The notes under the pieces: generated by a model
The model's input: only the letters and a program-made list of their open reading frames with translations
Databases searched by the model: none
What the model was told of the DNA's origin: nothing
Translations under genes and position numbers: made by a program
Source of the DNA: Siderastrea radians
Taxonomy: Eukaryota; Cnidaria; Anthozoa; Scleractinia; Rhizangiidae
Length of the DNA stretch: 64,000 nt
Direction of reading: 5' to 3'
Assembly: GCA_964017195.1 (NCBI GenBank)
Contig: OZ024889.1
Span: 51,373,418-51,437,417 of the forward strand
Shown: positions 1 through 11,235 of the stretch, one piece after another
How positions within the stretch are numbered: the stretch's first letter is position 1
How the letters are laid out: the number at the start of each line of letters is the position of its first letter

Positions 1-74
1 GTAGCGAAGCGCACTATTACTAAAAATAGATTTCGCCGCATGAGACCCCCGCATGACTCGGACAGCAATTTTAG

Positions 75-1439
75 TTTGGCCCAGAAGAAGAACGAATAGT
101 ATCCCACAATCCTTTGCCTCACGGAATGTCATGAAGATGGCGAATGTCTTGTGACACATGGCGGTTTTTGCCTGTTTTCGCTTTGGATTTGTTCAGAGAT
201 AAAGCGTTTCGCTGGGGATAGCACACTTCAAAACACAAACTTACACCTTCAATATAAACTAGGTGTTGTTTCTTTTGAATTTAGCACATTAGAAATAGGT
301 TTTTTAGATAATTTGAATAACAATGTCTCACGCCATCCGTTACCACCGCTTCAATGAGTCGCACAAAATTAATTATAGGTCTCTTTATGCTGGAGTAATT
401 TACAGAAACAGTTAAAATCTGAATAATTAAAAGATATTTGGACAACTTTGTACCATAGTGACCCTTAGTGACCCGACAGTTTGAAATTTCTGAAGGTTCG
501 AAAATGGTCCAAATCCCCGCAATTGCGAGTATCACGTTTTAACTCACATGGCGATTCCGCGACAAATGTAATAGAGTAATAAGCAGGGTTAAAGGAGATT
601 GATTGCGCTTTTTCTTTAGTGTGCTTTCTGTGCGAGCAAGGAGTGAATTAATCGTTTTTGTTTTGTTAGATGAACTCAAAAGGAGCCATGAAGATTACCA
701 GTTATTAGCAGTTGCTTTCTCCTTGAGTATGGTCAACTGGGTGACAGATATCACTATTTCACTAATATGATACTGTCTCTTCTTGAAATGGTCGAAGTAG
801 TTTGACACAAAACTTCGAGTTCGCAAATTATTGTTCCAGTTAATTGTCCATTGTCCTGTGCATTTAAAAACTACTCGAGGAAGAATTCAAGGAAGCGATT
901 TTGAATACACTGCTTACAATCATCAACAACATCCTCGAGTAAACACAAGATACAACTAGCTGGATCTCGTCTTTAACAACGAATTCGAATCGATGATCGA
1001 AACATGACAGTTAAGAATATACTCACGGCGATGTCGCAATTGCGATTTATTTGAATCAAGTAGGACTGCACAGACCGATGAACTGTTCTTTAACTGAGCG
1101 ATCATCGATGTACTTCGAGAACAATCAGACCCTTCATCTGTGCAAACTTTCGAGGAGACTCTAGCGAATTCCTTGCAATAAAGTGCAGCATAGGCAAAAC
1201 CTTTCAGCTGAACACCAAATTCTTCCATTGATACGCAACGTGAGTACTAGACCAGACGCGTAATTACGAAACGGAGTAGTGTGCGTTGTAACACGTTACA
1301 AACAAGGCTGCCGCCATTTGAGTGAAACTCATTCAATCGATCCCTCGAGAGACTGATAACATCAGTTCAGATTTTGATAATATAGTTGCAAACGCAAAGG
1401 ATTGTGGGATACTATTCATTCTTCTTCTGGTTTGGCCAA
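75..1439. repeat. Inverted repeat pair about 1.36 kb apart (possible TIR element)
   Basis: The left arm at about 75-116 contains ATAGTATCCCACAATCCTTT. The reverse complement occurs at about 1393-1439, with a 4-bp indel and one substitution over roughly 42 bp. The interior has no recognisable transposase. Either a decayed non-autonomous transposon or two opposite insertions of a short repeat would explain it. Confidence 0.5.
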
Positions 1440-3975
1440 AGGTTTTGTATGCAGGGGAAAAATGACGAGAAAGGCACAATTTGAGGCCGAGACTTTCGAT
1501 AGGCTCGAAAAATGGTAGATATCAAACACTCTTGCTTTAGTTAGTGAAAAACAGATTCAAGGTATCCAAAAAATGGCCCAAAATTGAATTTATTAGTCGA
1601 AGATCCGGCAATGACATCTTCATACCCACTGCAAAATTATTCAGGATGCCGTGAAATTTAAGCGGCGAATAGCGAACTACTATGAAAGTATAGAACTGTG
1701 ACGAATTGCGAAGAATACTACTTGTATGTTTGCTTCATTTAGGCCCTGGAAAGAACGTCGATTGCAAGAAATTCCCGAATTTGACGGCACCGATGGCCGG
1801 TCATCTGTTTCGACACACGATAGATAGAGGGAGAAAATATTATGCTATTCAAACGCCTTTCTAACGGTATAATCAGATATATCGTTGCAGTTTGATCATG
1901 AAGGGCTTTGATTTTAATAAAGCTGTTTTTTATCCCCATTACTATGACAGACTACAGCTATAGCTGCCGGGCTCGATCAGTCTAAATTTAAATTGTATTT
2001 GCCGCGACAATCAAGGAGACCGATCGGACGAGCGTTTCTTTGTGTAATTTTGTCGTGGCATACATCTGAAGTTAGCTCTGTTGTGTCGCACAATGTGCCA
2101 CAAAGAACAGTGTGAACATTCTGCATTTCTCGTACACCTAAAATAATGTTTTCTTTCAGCAAATCGGGCCTTTATAAGCCATTCAATAACTGAGGGAAAA
2201 CATTACATTTATTGAATAATCGCTCTGTTTGACAAACCTTTTGTTTCAAACCAAGGTTTTAGCTTTCTATGCCGCACAGCTAAGGTTTTCTCTCGAATTC
2301 TGAGCCCATCTGGCCATAGTATCGTGAAACAATCGCCAAATATGCCTCCGAAGTGCCCGCCAACTCCATTTTGCCATACATCGCTCTTACGGAGAGTGGT
2401 TTGTTTGTCTGAGTTTTGTCTGAGTCACACAGGGGGTCAAAATTCTGTGACGTTATTAGTGCGCTTCGCTATTGGCGACCTCAGTCACGAGACGTCGACT
2501 GTTTTCTCAGGCTGTTTGTGACATGCTGCTTTTGCCTTTTATGACCTTTTATCATCTTTTTCATTATCATTTTCCTATGCTTTTTCAGTTTCGAGAGATC
2601 CTTTTTGTGGACGAAACAACCGGCGAAAAAGCGTTTTTCATGTATCAGAGTGACGATGTTCTTGTACCCACCGAGAATTATGGAACGAAATTGCCAGCAC
2701 TGTGGAGTGGTGGCGGAGTAGCATACACAGATTATGAATATCAGCTTCTGATCTGCGATGCTGACTTCCTCTCTGGCTTCTTCATATCTGGCTTCACTGA
2801 TAACTGCTTTAAAAGGTGTGCCAACTGGTGTGCGGTGATGATGCATCTCCCTTTTTCCGGTCAGCGACTTCTACAAATTCATATCGTGGAGTCGCTTTTA
2901 ACGAGAATGGTCACACTCCCCTAACCAAGAAAGTGATTAGTGTAGGAATAAGATGAGATGAGATGAAGACATGGCAATAACCAAATCGCTTCTCAACTGA
3001 TTCCATCAGCTACCCGCACCTTGCAAACGAATTATTCACTCGACCTCAACAGATAAAACAAACAAATAATAGACTAAAGGAACCGAAAAAATGAGGCGAA
3101 TAACATACTGACGGAAACGATAAGCTGACAGTAATTGAAAAGTCGCTCTTTGCAGTCGTCATAACCAATGATATCAAGACTTAACGGACCAACTGGGCGC
3201 CAAGCCAGAGTGTTGGCGCCGTGCGCTACTCACTTGACTCTGTTTATTTTTGTTTGTTTGTCAAAACATCAGTCACAACCAACTAAGAACTACATTCACC
3301 GAGGCAGAAACGACAAGACAAAGTAAAGTTCAAACTGTTACTAGCTATACATCTAGTTCTGTTTCTCAGTCCCTTTCTTCCATTTTTGATAACCCCAGGG
3401 GGTCTCCTCGGGACTCAAACCTTACTTTTCAAAGTGGAAGTTAAACTGGGGTGCCCTAGAGGGGGTGGGGACTTTTATGACAACTGCTTACGAATTTGCC
3501 TTTAAACTATGCAGTGTCAATATCATCAACTTATTTTTTGAGAAAATATCGTAAAAGCAAATTCGAAGTTATCACAGTGTCAACAGTCATGATCAGTCAC
3601 AACAACAAACACAAATATCGGAAAGCACTAAACAAATTTCATAAGAAAAACCAACCAACCGAAGGCGGGCGCAAAAATCAGGGTAGGGACTTGCAATTGC
3701 CCTTAGTTTTCCTCAACCTTGATTGGTTAGAAAAATCAGCGCGTTGACCCTGATTAGCGTAGAATACACAAGTACGATGGACGCAAACGCAAACGCAAAA
3801 ACTAAGCCTAGATGCAATAACAACAGCCAAATATTAGTCAAGTATTGGATTTTCAGTTGTGGTAAGTAATCCAGCAAAGAGGTGATTGCCAAGCAATGAA
3901 TGTGATAAGAAATAATTGTTACATGATTACTTCTTGCAATAATTGTTTAAAAAACTATTATTCAATAGCGATTTC
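1440..3975. other. Gene-free stretch, nothing recognised
   Basis: Short frames occur on both strands (up to 150 codons at 2472-2924) but none shows family motifs or splice-consistent continuation. A 15-base match to the reverse complement of the window start lies near 2457-2472. No RNA gene was seen. Confidence 0.4.
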
Positions 3976-4559
3976 TTAACCCTGTTCAGACCAAGGGGGC
4001 CGGATTCTGCCCGCACGGACTTTGGACGCTTATAACTTTTTAATAAGCAAGCTAAAGCCACCAAATGTGGCAACTTGTTTTGGTTGATTTATCTGGGAAC
4101 AATTTCGTGTAGCAAATCTTTGTCTATTAAGTTTAAAGTTACCATGGCAACCACTTTTTGACGAGCGTTTTTTTCAGACTTTTGAATTTCCCCTTTTTTA
4201 ATCAAAAATCATTACTTTTTTGAAGTAAAGTTTACATTTTTTTAGATCATTTCTGGGTTAATTTATTGATCTTGGTCACTTTTTGATCAATTTTGGTGGT
4301 TTTTGGAAAAATCAAGAAATCCAAGATGGCAGATCCAAGATGGCCGCCGTTTGAGGACAAAACGTTATTGTGATGTCATATGACGTCATCAGCTATTGTT
4401 GCGGACCTCGATGGAAACTTTTTTGGATGTATCTGTCCTTGAAATTTCGTTGTCATAGCTTTAATATTCTCGGAGTTAAGAAGTGGAGGCGGAATCCGCC
4501 CCCCGCTCGACCCCGCTCCGTCCAAGAAGACCAAAAAAGCCCGGTCTGAATAGGGTTAA
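3976..4559. mobile_element. piggyBac-like MITE flanked by TTAA
   Basis: The element of 576 bp (3980-4555) begins CCCTGTTCAGACC and ends with the reverse complement CCCTATTCAGACC (12 of 13 match). It is flanked on both sides by TTAA (3976-3979, 4556-4559). A TTAA target and a CCCT-type terminus are hallmarks of the piggyBac superfamily. It carries no transposase frame. The interior includes a palindromic TATGACGTCATC region near 4379-4391 and GC-rich subterminal sequences. Confidence 0.75.
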
Positions 4560-5082
4560 CTAGTAGCTGAATCACCGCAAAGAATATATTGTTATGCAAT
4601 CACTGTTAAAAGTAATGATTATCAATCTAAGTAACGGCTGGTAAGTAGTCATTGTCACTTAGCAACATTCTTGCGGTAGAGTGAATTATAATTTAATCTG
4701 GCGTGCCCCGTGATTGTAGTATTGTAAATACGCATCAAATTGACCTATCAATAATGCACTCTCTTTTACAGCTCTTGTAGTGTCTTTCTCGAGTGTATGA
4801 GGTCTCTGGACCCCATTAATTAACTATTTGTAGAGCCACGTATTGATGCCTGCATCACGTTCACCGATACTTATACGTATTAAGCCCCGGTTACTGCCTA
4901 CAGCCCAGTTAGAGAGTCAAGGGTTTGGAGAAGACTATTCGGTTCAACGGGTTTGTAGCAGTAGTCGATGTTAGGTTACATAAATGGCACTGGATATTTG
5001 TACAATGTTTTGTAAACTACTACAAATTGTAATGCCATGTATTGCTGACCCCCACTGTAATTCATTCCTTTCAATACCACTT

Positions 5083-5624
5083 ATATACACCTAAATGTAA
5101 AAACGTCGTACAAAAAAGAAAAAAGGGAAATGAAAAAAGCCAAATAGGATGAATTAGGCGTCCAGACTACATACAAGGGTTCACTCTGACGGAGTTCTAA
5201 CTCTCAGAACGTCGGCTTTTAAATCTTTCTAAGGTGGCTACTTGACATTTTATCACAGGCGTACCATCCTTCGTTTGTGTTGCAAAGGATTTTGGTTGGG
5301 TACAAAGGATACCTTTAAGCGTTTTTATTTGACTTTCATCTGTGCAAAAAGCCGTAATTATCGTATTCACAAAATCCTTTGTACACAACCGAAGCGGCCA
5401 TTAATATACAGCTCGCACAGGTCCGCAACATAAACAGAGGATGGTAAGCCTGTGGTTTTATCCACTAAAATGATACAAATTGAAGTATTATACTGTGGCA
5501 CATGCGTGCATAAAGAACTATGTAAACCAGGGAATGAAGTTTACCTACCTAATTAATTTCTATCTGCTTTTTTTATTTTTCATTTTTGTATGACATTATT
5601 GCAATCAGGTGTATATCAATAAAT
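5083..5624. mobile_element. MITE family A, copy 1 (TA-flanked, CACCTAA ends)
   Basis: The left end reads TATACACCTAAATGTAAAAA. The right end, near 5600-5622, is its approximate reverse complement (GCAATCAGGTGTATA). A related copy with the same ends and a similar subterminal segment (AACTACATACAGAG in copy 2, GACTACATACAAGG here) lies at 22618-22940. TA at each outer edge is compatible with a Tc1/mariner-type target site. Confidence 0.6.
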
Positions 5625-5675
5625 GGCTATATAATTGAGTTGTGCTGTATTCGATTAAGTCTGTAGGGCGTGTCT

Positions 5676-6090
5676 TATACCCGGGGGGGGGGGGTACTCC
5701 CTATAATGGCCTATGCGGGGAGGCCCAAAAGGGGAACCTTTTCCAAGCTTCTGGTATATAAAAGGGTAGGGATTTCACGACCTGGAGTATATGAAAGGGT
5801 TGGGAAATCTGTCATTTAGGTATTTAAAAGGGCCTTTAATTAAAATATTTCGAGTAGATAATATTGTTTTTTGGTTAACATCTCTTCCGATAACACTGTT
5901 CTCCCCTAGGATCGTTCATTAACTGCATTCCAAGGTTTTAGAAAAGGGATGCAGTGTTCTTAAGTAAGTATGTGAAAGGGGTACCATTTTTCAATGGAAG
6001 GTATACGAAAAGGATACCTTTTCTGTCAAAAATGGTATATAAAAGTGTAAGGGTACTTCATCGATTGGTTTGAAACCTGTATGCCGAAGG
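5676..6090. repeat. Dispersed G-run repeat related to 57353-57826
   Basis: It starts with a run of 13 G and GTACTCCCTATA, followed by GGGGAGGCCC and several degenerate blocks of GGTATATAAAAGGG. The same vocabulary (C-run, ACTCCCTATAGTGG, GGGGAGGC, and ATAC-plus-CCCTTT blocks) occurs inverted at 57353-57826, so both are probably members of one dispersed family. Confidence 0.45.
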
Positions 6091-6099
6091 ATATTTCCA

Positions 6100-7505
6100 A
6101 ATTTTGTATATTATGGGCTAGCAGTTAAAGAACTACAGAAATGGAAAGATCATGAGAAAGTTCGCAAGGCTTTGCGAACTTTCTCCTGCGAACAGCAACC
6201 TTTTCCATCGAATTCTTTGGATTTCCAAAACATTCAGAGCCAATGAAAACCCACTTAAAGGTCAGGGGAGGACAGTTTTTTGGACGATTTGAGATTTTTG
6301 CTGAATTTTCTGCGCTTTTCAAAGCTATAAACGTTAGCTACAAGGGGCCATTTTGCAGTCAAAGGAGACCCAAAAACAATAGACCAGGTTCTACCACTTT
6401 TCTGAAACTATAATTAAGTGTATTTGGCTGCGCATGGCTGGGATGGAAACGGACTGCAACTTTTGAAAAAGACCTTAGGCTAATCTTTTCCAGTTTCCCC
6501 TCTTGTTTCTTGAAAAATCGCAATAAACTGCTTTTGGTCTGTTCTCCCTTTGAGAAAAGCATTCGATTATTTTCTTTGGATGTTCTATTTTTTGTATTAG
6601 CAAAGGTTTTTAATCTGACTGATATTTCACCCAAGATGTGAAAAATCCCCGTGCCTAAGCGTTGAATCTGGAAAGTTGGTTTCTGCACTTTTTTGGTCCG
6701 CCTATCACAACTTTCACGGATCGGGGCGTATTAACGCAAATATTAACACTGACATTAACTATGCACGTACAGGGGAAACAGAGTCTTCGCTCGTTTAAAT
6801 ACTTGCGGGGTTGACTTTGAAACAGAAACCTCATGACACATCACTGCTTTTCCTTTTATAAATGTACTTTATTCTGTCCCAAATAATATATAATATCTCT
6901 TCTGCATCTCTGTGAAAAAATTGATAATACCGCATTAAAGGAAATAAAATAATGTTTTTTTCTTCCATATAAATTACATATTGTCTTTAATTTGGCATTA
7001 TTTCCTCGTTACATTAAAAATACCTCTCAAATATTACATGAAAATTTGTTCCTTCTAACTAAATAATAAATATTGATTGAATTTTACTCCTTCTTCGTTT
7101 AAAAACACCATATTTGAGAGGATTTGATATTGTAGATGCTATTTCCACGTCCATATTAAAAGATCTGCGACAATTTCAGTACTGATATCACATACCCATG
7201 TGATTAAGTCCCTTGGAAAATTGTACAACAATTTGCCTGTAGTGGTAACTACTTGTAGCTATAATAATTTATAAAACCTGTGTACAGTAAACTAAACTTA
7301 AAGAGAGACTGCCGAAAAAGATATTTGTAAAGCAGCCGGACGTGGAGTCATCGTCACTCCCTGTATCATGGTTTGCATTGGGAACACGGCGCATTGCTAC
7401 ATCTGCAAACAAAGAGCAAAGTTTATTACCAAAGAAGTACCGAGTAAATACAAAATTCGATAGAAACTGACCTTTCTCTATCCGAACAATGGTGTGCGTA
7501 TGACC
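6100..7505. other. Gene-free AT-rich stretch
   Basis: There is no frame with recognisable motifs. The interval 6840-7290 is strongly AT-rich with no clear repeat structure. A short local inverted repeat, GAAAGTTCGCAAGGC / GCGAACTTTC, lies at about 6154-6184. Confidence 0.4.
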
Positions 7506-7508
7506 CCT

Positions 7509-8553
7509 GGGGCCCGTTTCTCGAAAGTCCCGATAACATTTCGGGCCCGGAAAGCTGTTAGGGACTTTAAGATACGGTGACTACGGACTACGGACTACGG
7601 TTGGACGCGCGTTTTTCTTTGGCTGAAACACTGGGCCGAGTACACAACGAGTGGCGCGAACATGCGAAGTTAAGACCGCAGACTACAGACAACAGACTAC
7701 GAACGAAGAGCGAAGGTCAACTCTACGCTAAACAGACACAAAATCTCTGTTAAAAAGATATTCGAGATGCTCTGGTTTTGACTTGTAATCGTCGCACTGC
7801 AATTCAAAATGTAATTGCACGTGAGGCTTGCGTGGAAGCTTAGTCAAATTTTCAGGGTTCAAATTACTTCGCTTGCAAAACTACTTCAGAAGCAAATTTG
7901 ACATATTTTACTAAATTAATTACTTCTCAACTTGAAGGGAAGCCATTTGTGTCTAGAATGAGCAAAGAGAGGAGTTGATATTACAAGCTATATTCAAAGC
8001 ATCAAATTTAATTTCATTCTGGAAAACAACGCGGCGGTCAAAATCAGTAAACAAAGTAAGCCGTACATTTTTCGCTGTTCTGAGTTTATAAGCACTTGAA
8101 ATTGTTCCAAATGCGTATTGGTTTGTAGTTCAAGCGTTACAGTACAAGAACACCTCAATTTTCTAACTTTAGACTACTTTTTCATACCATCTTCAGTTCC
8201 TCGTACTACACCACGTTGTACTACGTGAAATCCTTCCACTACGCACCTTCGTGAGCTTGCGACGGTGGGGACAACAGAACACATATGTCTCGTCCCAGTC
8301 TTAAAGTGCCTCCCGTCCGTAGTCCGTAGTCCGTAGTCACCGTATCTTAAAGTCCCTATTTTTGTGCACGATGTTTGCATTAAAGACTCAAATTTTGTTG
8401 GTTTTGAAAGCTGAGCAATAAAAATCTAAGTTGATAAAACAAGTCGGGCTGATATGCAGGCTAACAACTACGCCAACGGTCTACAGATTTTGATTTTAAA
8501 ATATGGCTCCGGGCCGGAAAAGTTACCGGGACTTTCGAGAAACGGGCCCCCGG
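7509..8553. mobile_element. Nested inverted-repeat element (MITE within MITE)
   Basis: Outer ends: GGGGCCCGTTTCTCGAAAGT from 7509, answered at 8529-8553 by ACTTTCGAGAAACGGGCCCC. Inner ends: GGGACTTTAAGATACGGTGA followed by CTACGGACTACGGACTACGG at 7561-7600, answered at about 8315-8357 by the reverse complement. The inner pair sits about 50 bp inside the left outer end but about 170 bp inside the right one. That fits one element inserted into another better than one long palindrome. No transposase frame is present. Confidence 0.6.
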
Positions 8554-9124
8554 GTTCGGCTGACCAGACCATGAGTTCTTTCACAGCGGTCAAACTTACG
8601 ACGCGTGCGAAGTTCCTGCCATAACTTTGTAAACAAAATACCGATAAATGTGGAAAGTTTCACTTTAACCGCAAAACTTAACGCTGTTCCAAGCAAGCTT
8701 CAAGGGTTAAAAATAGATAAATGAGTGGAAATTTAACACAAACTGAGTAACTAACATTCACAAAATTCATCGGAGCAAACTTCAGTTTGTCAAGGCATTT
8801 TATCAAACTTAACGCCCTTAAACGTTTGAACTTATTCTAACTTCAAGGCTCTGAGAAACCGGACGTGACGTAGCTTTTTGCGTTTGGCGACTGTGAAATG
8901 ATTACCAGGGGTTGTTCGCACGTGCTTTTGAGAAGCGCTTGATGAGGGGCCGATTATTCGCCTTGGCGTTGTCACTCGTTGCCGCTCATTCGACTTGGCG
9001 CGAAATGTCATGACGTCACGGAGCGAGTCGCCTGGAGAACGCGAACTCGCGGTATTCCATTCGGTGACTTCACATTTCGCGCCAAGGCGAGTTTTTTCAA
9101 AATTTTCACTGTTAATCGAGTATC

Positions 9125-9541
9125 AGGGCCTCGACAGACTAGGGAAATAGTTGTCGATTATAAAAAGTCATCGATAACAGACTCTAGAAAAAATAGTTAT
9201 CGATAACAAAGCACTTTTTCTTTTCAAAAGGAAAACTAATATAGTCATCGATAACAAACTCAGTAGTTTTATCGTTGACAACCTGCTTTTCCTAGACTGT
9301 GGGACCATTGTCGACAACTACGCCATTATCAGTATACAGTGTTCGTTGCCAGGTAACTACCGTTCTTGACATGCGCGGGAACATTAGTTACCAAACTCTC
9401 GCATAAAAATACAAAGTTTTTGATAATTGTGACCTCTGGTGTGTGGAAAAGCTCTATCGACCATTAATAGTCGTCAAGTCATTTTAGTTGTCGAGTACAA
9501 GTAGTTGTCGACAACTATCCCTCTATCCTGTCGAGCCCCTT
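9125..9541. mobile_element. MITE with GTTGTCGACAAC-type internal palindromes
   Basis: The left end CAGGGCCTCGACAGACTAGG and the right end, the reverse complement of AGGGGCTCGACAGGATAGAG, are related over about 35 bp, including TAGTTGTCGA. The interior repeats short palindromes such as GTTATCGATAAC and GTTGTCGACAAC. It ends about 120 bp downstream of the golgin-97 stop codon, so it may lie in that gene's 3' UTR. Confidence 0.55.
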
Positions 9542-9658
9542 ATAGACAACTTACCCGCTGAATGTCACACTGTTTGTATCAAAATCTCTAATCAAGTGGT
9601 AACTGAAAAATAAAAAAAGACATCACTTCTTTGTCAAACAACGTTCGGAATGTTATGT

Positions 9659-10394
9659 TCACGCCAAAACAAGTAGACGGAGAGCCCGAAAAAAGGCCTG
9701 GACACCAACCTTCCATTCCATAGCTTCCCTGACGCATTTGTCTTCTTTGGGTGAGAAGCGCAACATATGGCCGATCACGTTGATCAACTGGCGTGACTAG
9801 GTACAAAAAAAACATGAAACCGTCAGTAACGATACAGCTATGCCTCTTGTTAATCCCTTAATTATATTTTAAATGGATCTTAGAACAATAACTGCAAGAT
9901 TACCTGCTTGTTTGAGCTGCACATGTACTTCAAAATGACATGTTTTAAATATCTAAACTGGAGTTAAGGCGTTCTAATGAAGAACTTGGTATTCGTGACC
10001 AGTCTTGACAAAGAAAAAGTCTGCGATAACATTAAACACTGATCAATACATACAACAGAGGGGCGGGCAGATGAACGGATGTAAAACGAATGGACGAAAT
10101 GACTGAAAGCAGACGAATTGACTGACTGACCGACCGACCGACCGACCGACCGACCGACCGACCGACCGACCGACCGACCGACCGACCGACCGACCGACCG
10201 ACCGACCGACTGTCTGACTATGCAATCAATGGGCGGGGTACAACACAAATATACCACCTGTTACTTAAAGGATACTTAAAATTAATTTCGAGATATTCTT
10301 GTCTTTCCTTTTCTTCATCGCTGTGTGACATAACGTCACCATTAGGAGTATCAGGACTTCTCTCTGCAACTTCTCCCCCAGGGGCTGACATTTT
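9659..10394 (-). other. GOLGA1: GRIP-domain exons of golgin-97
   Basis: Three exons (10276-10394, 9904-9952, 9659-9796) encode the GRIP domain, about residues 776-825. Joined, they read INF-KYLKHVILKYMCSSNKQ-SRQLINVIGHMLRFSPKED, with the lysine before Tyr780 formed by a codon split across the first junction. Tyr780 aligns with the GRIP tyrosine needed for Arl1 binding in human golgin-97 (family knowledge). The 49-bp middle exon lacks its own ATG and is found only by following splice phase. About 15 residues, rich in Val, Phe, Arg and Leu, follow the domain before TGA at 9659-9661. Confidence 0.93.
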
Positions 10395-11151
10395 CTGCAA
10401 CACGATTTCGATACAAGTTTTCACACACATTTTAGAAATATCTCTCCACTAACTTATCTTGTAAACTCTTCCCTTATTTACCATATCAAGTATGACCGCT
10501 CGGGTGGGGAAGTACTAACAGACTACGCCAGCACGTGCATATTTATTAAACGAACACAAGGTACTAGTTTGACCAAAATATCACTCCTCGCACGGTTGTG
10601 GCAGCAAAAATGATCAAATGTCTTTTGCAACTTCTGTTTTAATTCTATACCTGACAAGAACATGATAAAAACAAATCCTACTAACAGGGAGGCCATCTAG
10701 CTTGGCTTATCTACTAAAAGTTGTTTCTGCTCGGGGCTACCGGGCCACACACTCTGCAAAGGGGTCAATAAAGGACCTGAAACCGGGTTTCTAGTCCAGC
10801 ACTGCGACCATTTTAATGTGCTACCCCGTAAAATGTATTTTGCAGTATGTTTTGGTTTCACATCAATTTAATTCCTTTAAGAAAGGGGGAGAAGGTAATT
10901 AATTGTCTAGAGAAAAGAAGTTAGAATCCAGTGTCCCCAATAGCCCTTTTCACGGTTACCTTTCTCATTTGCATAACAATGTTTTTGAACGTGTATGTGA
11001 GGCAATTTCGGGCAATTTTGCACTTTTTGCCCGAAATTGCCTCACGTCCACGTTCAACTATATTATAATGCGAATGAGAAACGTTAACTGTGAAAAGGGC
11101 TATTAGTGAATTACTTGTGATTTGCTAGAGATTTTGACACTTAAATAAAGT

Positions 11152-11197
<46 letters not shown>

Positions 11198-11203
11198 AAC
11201 GAC

Positions 11204-11235
<32 letters not shown>

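Noticed and set aside
2472..2924. 150-codon plus-strand frame, with a 121-codon frame opposite
   Set aside because: Neither shows a family motif, splice-consistent neighbours or a convincing start. Frames this long arise by chance in low-stop stretches.
10043..10225. VGRS-repeat frames
   Set aside because: They are translations of the (GACC)n microsatellite.
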